DNA of 64,000 nucleotides from contig CAMPDV010000039.1 in NCBI GenBank assembly GCA_946699065.1, forward strand, positions 62,001 through 126,000, in the 5' to 3' direction. Shown in pieces: positions 39,301 through 51,415 of this stretch. Both the position numbers and the translations under genes were made by a program. Source of the stretch: Loxodes magnus. Its lineage: Eukaryota; Ciliophora; Karyorelictea; Loxodida; Loxodidae. The stretch's first letter is position 1; the number at the start of each line of letters is the position of its first letter. The notes beneath the pieces are model-generated. The model did not search any database. It was not told where the DNA came from and saw nothing but the letters and a program-made list of their open reading frames with translations.

Positions 39301-40135
39301 TTTGATGTTTCTACCCCTTGCTTATCTTTCTAGACCTCATTGACAAGACATGAAAGACGTCTCTCTACATATAAAGGAATAACCTTTATCAATCCTTATA
39401 AAAGCGGAATTCTAACTTCTGCTTGTTACATTAAATAAGATTCTGAAGCAAGACTACAAAGAAATTCATGGGTTTGTATTTTCCTTTATTCTACTTCTAT
39501 ACTCCTATATTATCTATAAAATAAAGCCTTATACATATGATAGAGCAAATGTATTTGCGACAGCTACTATTTTTATAGCTTCTATTATAAGTTTCTTTGC
39601 TACAATTTCCTTTTACAGCAGTAAAAGTACGAGCTACGTATTTATTATAGTAATTTGCATAACAGCCCTACTAGTAAGTTTTTATTCTATCCTTATAATG
39701 AAAAAATACTACCCATAGTACCTTAAGCATGAATCAATTGATACTACTGTTCTCTTTAGGTTTGCTTATAGATGTGATGCACACATTTCAATGCTAGAAA
39801 ATCACTTAAAAAAGTAAAAATCTCGTATTACTTCTTAGAAATCCATGAGATCGATGGAAAACTAGATATTTTCGACGAATATCAATTTTAATGTTGATAA
39901 ATAAGAAAATACCTCCAAAGAAGAAAATAAGCAAAAAGATATCGAAAAATTATCGAGAGAAAAACTAGAAGAATTTTCTAAATCTTTTTCAGTTGACTAA
40001 CTCTTTGCTAAGAGAATAACTGATTCATGCAAGCCAAAAGAACCCTCTTCTATTTAGAATGAATTTTCCAACCAGACCTTTGACGAGATTAATTTTTCAA
40101 AATAGAATCAAAAGGAGAATGTAGTAGATCTTTGA
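36374..40135 (+). CDS. Membrane receptor with ANF/periplasmic-binding-protein-like ectodomain and multipass C-terminal module
   Basis: 1,253 residues in one uninterrupted frame of 1,254 codons; no intron is needed. A signal peptide (MKYPIGTMLLTILLNLPSIH) is followed by an extracellular region to about 775. Within it, residues about 340-760 match the type I ligand-binding fold of class C GPCRs and natriuretic receptors: the first lobe (NKITLRFSYS), the strand before the second lobe (NKWFKIGVYVED, about 482) and the late FIGCSGRVRFKNNFRN segment (about 691). Residues 60-340 may be a second, degenerate copy. A helix at about 782-804 is followed by six or more helices to about 1113. Residues in this block (IGELLYIPILIVLSDML, then Cys and H positions) resemble the C-terminal module of the protein at 781-5386. 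The tail is charged and cytosolic. Likely a chemoreceptor at the cell surface; the ligand is unknown. Confidence 0.82.
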
Positions 40136-43100
40136 AAAAGAGAATATACTTAACCTTTTTATAATTTAGTAGAAAGTTAAAATTTATGTTATAGCTTATT
40201 TATATTAATATCCAACTTATCCACTTCAATTTATATCTAGCTTTTTGTACTTCCAACTAAAAATTTTATTTGGTTAAATTTATTATTCCTAATACCATAT
40301 AATGCAAATTGCATAATCTTTAGGAAAAATTTAAGCTTTAATACTTGGAATTTTCTTATTTCATTATTTGTATTTTCTAAGGAGGAATTTTGTAAGTTAC
40401 TTGCTTTTCTTAGCTTTATCTGTAATTAAATTTTCCTTTATTAATCTATTTATAAATCTTTCTTCGATGAAAATTGGATTTTATTTATCTGGCTATTAAA
40501 TTTTAAGTCTATTTTTAGTTTCTATAATAAAAAAAACATTTTCAAGAGACTTTTTGTTAAGAATTCCAAAGCTAGAATTGAAAGAGCCAATAGATACTTA
40601 TATTCTTCTCTAATTCTTTGAAAACTATTTTACTATATTTGCTCTTCTCTATATTAGAATCTATAATATGTATTATAAATAAATATTATGCAAAGCTATT
40701 CTACTTATATTATTAGTTGAATTTCCTTATATTAGTTATCAAAGATATATCTATATCTTATTATAGAATATCAATTTTATTATTTTATAGGCTTTTTCCC
40801 CTTTCTAGAACCTTCTATATGTTAAGAACTTATATTATTAGGCCTATAAATTAATTAATTTAGCTTAAATTAATTTATAAAAGTGACTAGCTATTCTTAA
40901 TAAGCTACTTAATAAATTTGTATAATGCGCTTACTGTGTATATATCAGTTAATAATCGGATTGTATCTCTAATGTCTTGCTTTTTTCTTATTTTTCAAAA
41001 TTAATTTTAGTCTTTTGAATTGAGTATCTTCTCCCTCTACAGGTTTAAGAAAACCTTTCATTCTAATTATTTAATCTTACCAGCATCTCTCTAGGATTTA
41101 TTTTAGGTACTATAATCTTTATTTTCTAAATTAAATGATAAAATAAATCTAAATAACTTAGTGTCTAGCTTTTTACTATATCTAGACTAAGAAAATATTT
41201 GAATATTAGTTGATAAGTTTAATAAAGGGAAATATATTTTTGCTCACTACCTTTTTCTTAGCGGTATAATCTAAATTGATCATGGCTAATTATATTTTCC
41301 GAAGATATATTTAAGAGCTTTATTAGAGCAATAATTTTAGTTTTCCTTAAGAAGATTTACGCTAAAGTATTCCTATTTTATTTTATATTTCTAACTATTA
41401 ATTATGTATAAACCGTGAAAGAATAAGCTAATATTTTAGAATAATTCTCGTTAAATGATATTGAAGCTTTTAGCTTGTGGATTTCTAAAGAAGAGAAAGA
41501 AAAGCATATTTTTAAAGATTATATTTGAAATAGTGAAGATTAGATATTAAGTCCAATGATAGTCATTTTAGGTGAATCAGATGTATTTAATCTCAATCTT
41601 ATAACTATCTGATATTGGTTAATTTTCTAAGTCCTATTTAAAGAGCTCAAAATTAATTGGTACTTAAATCATTTTTAGACTCACGCTTAAGTTATTACAT
41701 TTCTAGATGAGTTAAATCAATAATTTTGAAATTGGTTGATATTTTAAAAAAGTTTGAGAAGCTTATTTTAGATATAAAAGAGATCTATCTCAAGGGATTT
41801 AACTAAATGTGAAAAGCATAATAACATTATTTTTGTTCATATATAAATATTCCTTTTAGTATTAAATAGAAAGTATCTAAAATACAAATATTTAAGCATT
41901 ATGCTCATAATTTTCTTAAGAGTTCTTATATTATAAAATCTAGGATTCTCTTATATTTTTAATAATTTGTCCATTGTCTATTAAAATTAAAGTATTAAGC
42001 TTATCTATCTTTTTTAGCTTGATGAGAGAAAGAAATTTTTTACTAAATCAATATTTGATAAAATAATTTTCTCCAAGAACTTTAAAATAAAAGCATCTTA
42101 AAAATAATTTAACAATACATTGCTTATTATATTTTCAATAAGTATATCCATTATTGAATTAACTAAATAAATAGCTCTTCAATTAAAATTCTAATATTTT
42201 TTATCTAATTAAAAGAAATTATTTTAAAGTATGTGCTATATCTCTTTTTAGTTTAATTTAAAGCCTCTCAGCAGAATCTTTTATACCCAAAGGTTTAATA
42301 TCTTTTTGAGAGCATTACTTTTATTTTAAACCACAATTACTCGATATGTATAAATAGCTATAGAGCTTACAATATACTTTTATATTTGTCTGATTATTCT
42401 AATACTCTGTATATTTCTTAGTTTGCTTATTTACATCATCTAGCTCTTTTTAATACTTTATACCTTTCATGTCTGTTTCTTTCTAATTTAATTATATTAA
42501 AACTATTTTAAATTGTTTTTGCTAACTCTAAGCATTTTATTAGATATTGCTATCTGAGATATTCAATTTATTTAACTATTAGATCTTGAAGATTATTTTA
42601 TGTTGATTTGAGATAAGCTGGCTTATATTATTATTTATACTAATAGACAAGCCAGATTAGTTAATCTATATGCATTATTTAATTTATTTTCCTAATTTCG
42701 TTATTCTATTCTAAACCTCTAATTTGAATATATATGGAAATTAATTTTTATAATAATATTATTATCTCTTCTTTTTAAAGTACTAGTTAGCATTCTACAA
42801 TCTTTCCTCTCATATTAATGTAGATTTTTAGCATAAAACCATTGAAACTTATTTTCTTTACTTTTAGAAATAAAGCTTTTGATTTAATTATTCTAACCTA
42901 ATTCCATTTTCCGTGATATGTATTTCTATATACTCATTTTAATAATTTTAGTTACTAAATTCATTATAATTTATTATAAGCAGCTCTATACAATATTAAT
43001 ATAATAGCTAAGTACTGAATATCTATCTATTATATCATATTAATGTAGATTAGGAATATGATTTATTTATTTTTTATGATATTAGGATAATTTTTATTTA

Positions 43101-45047
43101 GACATAAAGATAAAAATCTCTATTAAGCATTAACGTAATTATATCCTTAGAATTTTCGTTCAGTGTTGAAATTTTCCTAGGGCTAAATGGCTCTTTAGCT
43201 TTTTTTCTATCTAAAAATATTTTCCTATCTATAGCAATTTTGATGAAGATGTTAGGTCTATTTACCTTTCTCTTTTATTGAAAAATTATGATAGCCTAGA
43301 TAAAGGAGATAAATAGTAGAAATTAGGGATATTTATTAAATCAATTAGTTTTGATCTTCTCTTGATTACTTTATAATAAATTAATTCTTTAACTTTTAAC
43401 TTTTTACACTCTAATTTGCTTTTAAAATCGACAGTCAAAATAGATTCCTTTACAATTATATTTTGATTTAGTTCTATTTTTTCATCACATAACTCATTTG
43501 CTTGCTCAAAAGTAAACTCTTTATATTTCAAACGTTAAACTTTCTCAAGCTTAATGAAATAATTTTAGCCTAAAATTTTGATTCTTTCTAAGCTTTTCTT
43601 TTAAGCATGGTTTATAAGCATACAGAGCATTAAAGAATTTAAATTATCAAATGGTTTAAATGAAAGTAGCAATCATTTATTTATTAAGCTTATAGTTAGA
43701 TTTAGCTTATCATTTTATAATTAGCTTAGTTTAATTTTACCCTTGATAATCCCTTTTAAACATAAATAATAACTTTGCTACTATCTTCACTTTATGTAAA
43801 TAAGTCTTTATAATTAGCTTGCTTTATAAACTTTTATATTTTTTCTTTTATCTATATCATTAAAATACTTTAAATTCATCATTGAGTTTGAAATAGATTA
43901 ATAGTACAAATTCTATAAATTAATGAGTAATCATTCAAAGAAATAAAAGATCCTGGTATATAAAATTGAGCATAAACTCTTTCTTAGCTATTAATTTTAA
44001 CCACTTTCTCTTTTAACCTCTTAAATACATAGAGCACTCTAATAAATTTTAGCTTCACTCTTATTTTATTTCATAAATGTAATAATTTCCTAAACCAAAC
44101 TTAATGATTAGAAATTAAATCTAGTGCTTGTACAGGTTCATGAAATTTAGATGTCTGATTTACTAGAAATACTATCTTCTAAAATATAATATCTTCATAT
44201 AATTGAATCGCTTAGCTGATTCTTTATCTAAAGAATCCACTTTATTTTAAAGTGTAGTGAGCTTGTTATATAATATGGGTGAAATAAAATTTATTTTATA
44301 CATTAAATTATTAATTATAAAAGAGATTTGCACTAGCCTAAATTTAATAATAAAGCTATATTAATTTTAAGGTAAAATTTGCTTTAATATTATGTAATGC
44401 AGTCTTAAGAAGATAATAATAGGTAATTACTATTAAATTTATTAAAAAGATTAAATGGAAATTGCTAAGGATAAAAGAAATACCAATGCTTTAAGTTTAA
44501 TTAATGCAAATATTATATATGCATTACATGGTAAATTCTACATTCTTTTTTCAGTAGCCTCGTACATAAGAAAGTGGTAAAATATTGGTGTATAATTAAA
44601 AGTAAACTAATCTTTCTAGTTAAAGCTTTGATGATACTTTCTTTTGATCGAGGAAAAAATTATAGCTTTGGCTACTATCTTTTAGGTATAATAGAAACTA
44701 TAAAGGAAATAAAAATTCTATAAAACATATTAAAGATGTTTTATAAGCTTAGTTCCTTTTATAGTTTAAGAGTAAATAAAAAATTTAATTTTCATCAAAG
44801 TAGCTTTAACTATACAGTAGTGGTTATTTAACTCAAGTAAGAAAGTATTTTATTATTTTTTCTTTTTGAATCCTAAAAAGTACCTTCTTCCTTTATTACA
44901 TTACTTGAAGCTAATGTTATGCTTAATGAATGCTTCATTGTTAATTATAATAGATAACTTTATCCTTTATTTGATTTATTGAATAGATGTATTATTATGT
45001 TTATGATAATTGGAAAAAATAAAAGCATAAGTATAATTAAAATTGTT
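40136..45047. other. T-rich ambiguous region, possible membrane-protein gene(s)
   Basis: The + strand is persistently T-rich from 40.2 to 43.3 kb and encodes hydrophobic, helix-like sequence in shifting frames. Examples are RIPKLELKEPIDTYILLQFF near 40.6 kb and LDLEDYFMLIWDKLAYIII near 42.6 kb, with a frame ending in TGA at 43279-43281. The minus strand also shows coding-like patches (EFTFEQANELCDEKIELNQN near 43.5 kb and a basic frame near 42.3 kb). First-position G bias supports either strand in different places. I could not build a consistent gene. One or two large AT-rich genes, or a decayed one, are possible. Confidence 0.3.
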
Positions 45048-47944
45048 TCATAGAAAACCTAAAATCATGAGAAAAGATATCAAAAGTGTAGCTCCGAACG
45101 AATCTTGATCATCTTCATGTGTTTCTTTTGTTACTGCTTTCAATAAAACTTTACTATTCTAAGATCTAGCGATCGTAACTTATCCTTCACTTGTTACTTG
45201 AATGTCTAATATTTCTTTGCTCAAATCAGCGCTCCAACTTAAGTCAACTTCTTCAGATATCTTAAACTTAAGCCTATAACCTTAATTAGTGTCTCCTACC
45301 ATTTTGACAGTTTTGTAGAATAAATCATTAGGATTTGATCTATAATCATAAACTAAAACTAGCATGTTTTAGCATTCCCACTAATAGTTTCCTATACCCT
45401 TTACTATAACAATATCTTTTTTTGCATAGTTTTCCAGTCTCAACATAAGATCTTTAGATCCACTAGATGTAGTTTCATAAAATACCAAATAAATTCCTTG
45501 GGATATGCATACATTTACATTGTCGACATTGTCTCCATATTAGTAATTTTGTTGTAACTAAAGACTTTCATCAGAAATGTTATAATGTTAAAAGTTATAT
45601 CCTTAGCTTATTGACAATTCCCTTTCTCTTACTTATTTTTTATTATTATTAGACTATCAAAATAGATATACATCATAGCCTATTACATATCATTATGTTA
45701 ATTTATCACCTTCTTGTGCAACATAAACATATTTTCCTGCTTTTAGATCTTTTGAAGCAACTATTGCGACAACATATTCCTTTTATAATCCATTTGCTAT
45801 TATTACTACGTATTCTTCAACCCAGATCACAGCTTAGACTCTTCCTTTACAATTTTCACATAAGTTTATATAAGCAGAGTTTTAAAGAACCAAGTCAGAA
45901 TCATAAATGCTTGCATATAATTTGATATCATCGACGTAAGCTGCAACTACCTCACCTTTTTTATTGAAATCATAATTTCATTAGTTACTGAAAGTTTCAT
46001 TTTAGCTCTCTTTATTAACCTTAATTATATTTTTATAATCTAATTTATCATCTGTATTGAGAACTATAAAATCATAAGTAGAAGACTTAAAATCAAAACC
46101 AAACGAGCAGCTTACTTAGTTACAAATAATTGGTTTCATATAGACTACATAGTTATAAGCTGTTAATTGAGTTTCAAAATCTACTAATCTTCTTGCATAT
46201 CTTCGTCGATCGTCACTTTTATCAAGAGTGAAAAATGTCGTTGTTTCGCATTCTGTTCCGTCTAATTTGCATTTCGATTTTATTACTGAGGTTTATTTCT
46301 GATTTATCCAGAAAATGTAGAGGTTATCAGTGAAATTTACCTGCTAAACAGTACCTTCAAGAGGTAATGTATCATTATTATCTTATTAATTTATTTAATT
46401 TTCTTCTTAAACAGTCCAACCACTTTTTTACTATTCCTCTGAATTTCCACTTTCACCTCCATTTCCACTTCCACTTTCACCCCCATTTTCACCCCCATTT
46501 TCACCCCCACTTTCACCCCCACTTTCACCCCCACTTTCACCCCCACTTTCACCCCCACTTTCACCCCCACTTTCACCCCCACTTTCACCCCCACTTTCAC
46601 CCCCATTTTCACCCCCATTTTCACCCCCCACTTTCACCCCCACTTTCACCCCCACTTTCACCCCCACTTTCACCCCCACTTCCACTCACCACTTCCTTAA
46701 TCAATCCATTAGCACTAACCTTAGTAGCAAGAACATCCTTTAGAATATTTAGAGCTGTCGTAGCATTCTTTATTCTCACAGTCAGTTACTAATAAATCGG
46801 AAACAGAAGTGCATACATAGTTAGAACACCCACTTGATTGGCAATCATCACTTTTCGCACAAGCTAGTTTAGTGCTATAACCGCAGAATTCATCACTTGT
46901 AACACTTTCACCTTTTTCTCCAGATTTTTTTGCAGACTGACTTTAACAATCTCCATAATCATAATTTTTTTTCTCGCAATTACATTCTTAGTCACAGGAT
47001 CCATCACCTAGCCACTCCCAGAAACAACTATTAGGACATTCGCTTTCAGTTACTGCATTATTAGAGGGACAGTCACCATAATCGAATCCACATGATTCAT
47101 CAAGACATTTGCTATCACAAAATCCATCTCCTAACCAACTCCAAGCGCATCCATTTGTATTGCAAAATACTGATCCTTCAGATCCGCTACTACAATCGTT
47201 TCCGTCATATTAGCATTTTTCTACAAAGCATGCTAGATCACACTTTCCATCGTTTATTCATTTTTCAGGACATCCCGAAACGCAATAAGTAAGATCACAA
47301 TCTCCTTTATCAAATTAGCAGGCTTCAATATTGCATGCTTAGTTGCATACATAATTTCCTATCCAATTAATTGCACAGCCAGTTGAGCAATAACCACTTG
47401 GATAACCATTGTATACATTATTAAAAACCTAAGTATTGCAGTCTCCTCCATCGTATTTACATTCTTCAATATTGCAAGCTTAGTCACATCATAAATCTCC
47501 TTACCACTCGACAGCACAACCAGTTCCACATGAAGTTAAAGGTACTTCATCTTTTTTGCAATCTCCTCCATCCCAGCTGCAATTATAAGAAAAGCAGTTT
47601 AGTTCACAGATACTATTTTAAATTGATTTCCATTTACAGTCTTTATAGCAATAAACTGATTCATCTGTTCCTTCCTTGCAATCATTATGATCTAAATCAC
47701 ATTTTTCAACTTGGCATCCTACATCGCATTTTCTGTCACCAATTCAAGCCCATTTGCAATCGTAGTCACAGTATGTTCTATCACAATCACCTCCATCATC
47801 GCTACATTCAGGACGATAGCAAGCCCAATCGCAGTGGCCATCTCCAATCCATGAACTTTAGCAACCTTCGAAGCAATCAGATTAGAGTCTTCTAGTTTGT
47901 ATTAGGAGGAAAAGAAGCGTTAGAATGAAGAATGAATATTTCAT
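45048..47944 (-). CDS. Lin-12/Notch-repeat surface protein, copy 1, with minisatellite insertion
   Basis: Paralogue of the gene at 60032-62686. It has the same signal peptide, eight Cys-rich LNR modules, second Cys-rich block, long globular region and C-terminal helix with the TGA at 45048-45050. Outside the insertion the two copies have identical lengths: 1,253 bp on one side and 1,393 bp on the other. The insertion of 242 bp (46449-46690) is mostly a 12-bp tandem repeat whose intended reading would be Gly-Gly-Glu-Ser. Because 242 is not a multiple of three, the downstream half is out of frame with the upstream half as assembled. One repeat unit has six instead of five C residues (46621-46631). 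A homopolymer error, a tiny intron (17 nt would restore the frame) or a real lesion all remain possible. The stop and C-terminal helix are conserved, which suggests recent function. Confidence 0.8.
46475..46680 (-). repeat. 12-bp minisatellite, 17 units, encoding a Gly/Glu/Ser or alternative repeat
   Basis: Unit GGGGGTGAAAGT on the coding (minus) strand, 17 copies, with AAAT/AAGT variants and one 13-bp unit at 46621-46633. Degenerate units extend to 46447 and 46690. With TGA as Trp all three coding-strand frames are open: Gly-Gly-Glu-Ser, Gly-Val-Lys-Val and Gly-Trp-Lys-Trp. The array is absent from the paralogue at 61.4 kb. Confidence 0.92.
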
Positions 47945-50900
47945 TTTATAATGTTTAACGAATTTTTCCCTTTTAAATCATGTTTAATTAAATTAAAAAT
48001 CCTCTTATATTACACCTTTAACATAATTTAAAATAAACGTTTAAGATTTCTTTTAAATCTTAATTTTTCCTTTTATCTTTAAGAAAATATCTGATAAATT
48101 CCTATAAAATTATTATCTTCGGAATTTTAGCAAAACATAAGTTCAGATCAAGGTGATAAAACCTTATAAATAAAGAGCTTTATTTTTTACCTTTGTTAGG
48201 TACAAGTTTACTTATAATCTTTACTATTAAATCTAATGGAATTTCCCCTTTATATCCATTTTTATTCTAAATTCTTCTTGGAATAAACTTAAATTAGTAA
48301 GAACTTTAGACTAATTTGATTAAAGTTGGCTATAATTTCATTTATTTTCATATACCTTGGTTAACAAAATAAACTCTTGCATGAATTACAGTAAATGAGA
48401 TAAATAGAAGGTAAAATTGAATCAAGTGTGAAATCTATTAAGTAAAATTTAAGAATCTAATAAAATTAAAATTTTCTTTAGGTTTTAAGTTTAAGGGTTT
48501 TCTTCAGCTTTAAACATAATAATTTTTTGATTATGATATAAACTTTTATACTTCGATAGTTTAAAATTTAACAAAAAATATGAAGAAAAAGGCTCTATAA
48601 TTTGATTTAATCAATTTAAAATAAATTATCTTTAATGCCTTTTCATTTATGAATATTTTAACTTTTTATGTTTTTTTCTAATCTCTTAAATATCTTCAAT
48701 GCAAGTTAAAAATCTTTATTGTTCCTATCTTTAATAAATTAATAAGAAACTCATTGTATTAATAAATTTAAATTTCAGCTAACGAAATTGAGTCGCTTAC
48801 TATTGAAGTTTATTTCCAAGTTCTAAAATAATTTTTCTGATTTTTCTATAAGTTTGACTTTTATTTATTTAAGTTCACACTTAAAAAAGTTTATTTTTGA
48901 AAAAGCATTAACTAACTCTTTAAAACATTTGCTATAATCAAATGGTCTATCAAACAATTTCTCTTATTTTTATTTATAAAAATGAATTGCTAATCTACAG
49001 AAATACTTAAATTATATTCTTTACAAATCATTTAAACTTAAACTCTCCCTAATAATTTATATCATTTGCTTCGAATCCAAATTTTCAACTTATTAAACCT
49101 TCGAAAAGCTTGTTCCTTCTAAAAGATTATAAAGATTAAATAAATTTAAATTTATATCTTATTAATTTAAGCTAGTTCTTCATTTAAAAAAGAAATAGTA
49201 ATCAATTTTTTAAGTTTTGTTTGCTTTAAAAATAACTTCAAAAATATAAATCTTAAGATTTATACTAGTTAATAGACCAAATATAGTATCATCGGTTTGT
49301 TGGTTGGTGTTAAGACTTATGCTTTTCTTTGGTTTTTAGATATCTACTTTATATATTAAATTTCATAGAAAAATACAAATTTAAAATAAATGATAGAACA
49401 ATTTTTCAAAATTTAAGTCATAAACACATTACATTATTCGAAGACTCATTCAATAAAGATTTTAATTTAGGTGATGGAGTAATTTAGATAAATAAATCAC
49501 TTCCTAAGTAAAAATTTCCTTTTATGTTTATTAAAAATTCGTTCAAAAAGGAAATTAAAGAAGAATATCCTTTTTGAAAGATTAAATCTAATTTTTTATA
49601 AATTAGTTGATTAAGAAAATAAAACTTTACAATTAATTAATTTTCTAGATGCTATACAAATTTTCTTTAAATTCTAAGATTTTGTAAAATTATTATGAAG
49701 AGCTTTTTAGAAAGAAATAAGTCATTAATATTTCTACATAGTAAATTAACATCTTTTCTAGATATGCTAGGGAGGTTAAAAAATAATTTGTTCTAACTGA
49801 ATTTAATTAATAAAACTAAAAAAGGATAACTAATTTTTAAAGCTCTTTAAAAGGCATAATAAAAAAATCGAAAAATAATCTAAACTTATTTTTCTTAAAT
49901 TTCTAAATTTTTTATCTTGGATTATATAGCAATGCTTTATTTAATTTTAATAATATTTTATTAATTTAATATTTTAAAAAATCTAAAAATTCTAAAATTA
50001 AATTTCCCAGATATTTTTTTTTAAAGCATAAAAGTATTAATTAGAGCTATTTTTCTTAGGCATTTTTTAGTTTATTTTAGTCATATTAGTTATTCATTTT
50101 ATTAATTTACTATATATCAATGAAAAAAATCTTTCAGTCAACAGTAAATCAGAGAATTTTATAAACGCTCTGCATGAAATAAAAAATAGATTATAGTAAG
50201 ATTATAGTTGAAAATGCAAAACTTATAAGGTATTAAATTTAATATTCCTTTCTCTTTTGTTTGCATGAATTTCAATTTTCTATTTTTTAAATGTTCTTAG
50301 ATTTTACTCTCTTTATCCTAAATAAATCTATACCTTTTTTATAACTTTTTCCAAAAAATTGTTGAATTAAATAAAGAATAAATTATGATCAATTATATTT
50401 AAGAAATGCTTAAATTAACAAATTAAATTTTGACCATTTCCTAATAAAATAACAAGAATGATCTCGAGAAAATTAAATTAAAATCAACGTTAAATTAAGG
50501 ACATTAAAAAAGTTTATAAAGGAATAGAAGGAAAAGTTAGGAAAAAAATCTAAATATTAATTATAAAAAAAAAATTAGAGTTTGCTTAAAAATTTAACTT
50601 AATAATCAAATGAATTTTTAGCTTTTTTCATAATTTTTTCGCAATATTTTTAAGAAATTTTTTTAATAAAAGAAGTTTTTTAAAAATTAAAAAATTAAAA
50701 TTATTTACTTTTCAACAAAGAAAGATTATAAAAGTTAAATTTAAACAAATTTAAATTGAATTAACAAAAGAGCGAGTATTTCAATTATTACTACAATATA
50801 TCCAAAAAATTATAAAATAACTTTATAAAATATTTAATAAATCTAAAATATTTTAATATTTATTTATCAATATAAACAATTATAAATTAATTATTGTAAG

Positions 50901-51212
50901 GAATATCAAATTTTTAATCTTAGTTTAAAAATAAATTTAAATAAACTGAAAATGTGAAAAACAAAAAATTAATGAAAAAAGAATAAAAAATTTGATTATT
51001 AAATCTTGATGGTACTAGAATCAATTTTATAAATTAATTAAAAATAGTACATTTGTATAAGAAAAATATTATATATATATTTTATTTATTTTAAAGAATT
51101 TCAGTTTAAAATTTATAATTTTATATATTTTTTATAATTTCAATTTTAGCTTAATATTGCATAATTTTAATAATTGAGTAAAATTATTTTTGAAAGAATT
51201 TTTAAAAGACAA
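47945..51212. other. Extremely AT-rich intergenic DNA
   Basis: The most AT-rich part of the window, with long A and T runs and no motif. Similarity to the region 5' of the second Notch-repeat gene fades within about 60 bp of the start codon. Confidence 0.45.
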
Positions 51213-51244
51213 CATTATATTATATTATATTATATTATATTATT
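51213..51244. repeat. ATTAT pentamer microsatellite
   Basis: Six tandem ATTAT units directly abutting the left direct repeat. Confidence 0.85.
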
Positions 51245-51415
51245 ATAAAATATGGAAGTCGGCTGCTGTCAGGAGAACCATTAGGTAATTGGTGCACTGT
51301 ATACTGCATGAATCATTGAACTCATCGGACAGCTAGAATGACAACAAGAAGTTTGATAACACTTTTTTTTTGATATTAATATTGAAAGAGCTGCATGCCA
51401 GCTTGATGCAAAACA
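51242..51415 (+). repeat. Dispersed repeat, left copy
   Basis: Shares blocks with 56206-56607: a 5' block (GTCGGCTGCTGTCAGGAG against GTCGGTCGTGTCAGGA, then TTGGTGCA.TGTATACT) and a 3' block (CATCGGACAGCTAGAATGA, then TTGAAAGAGCTG and a small hairpin). It lacks about 220 bp present in the right copy. It is GC-richer than its surroundings. It could be a non-autonomous mobile element or a structured RNA gene; no family recognised. Confidence 0.6.

Noticed and set aside
46367-46792. Plus-strand His/Pro/Phe repeat protein across the minisatellite
   Set aside because: It is the complement of the tandem repeat in the minus-strand Notch-repeat gene; the conserved paralogue shows that strand is the coding one.
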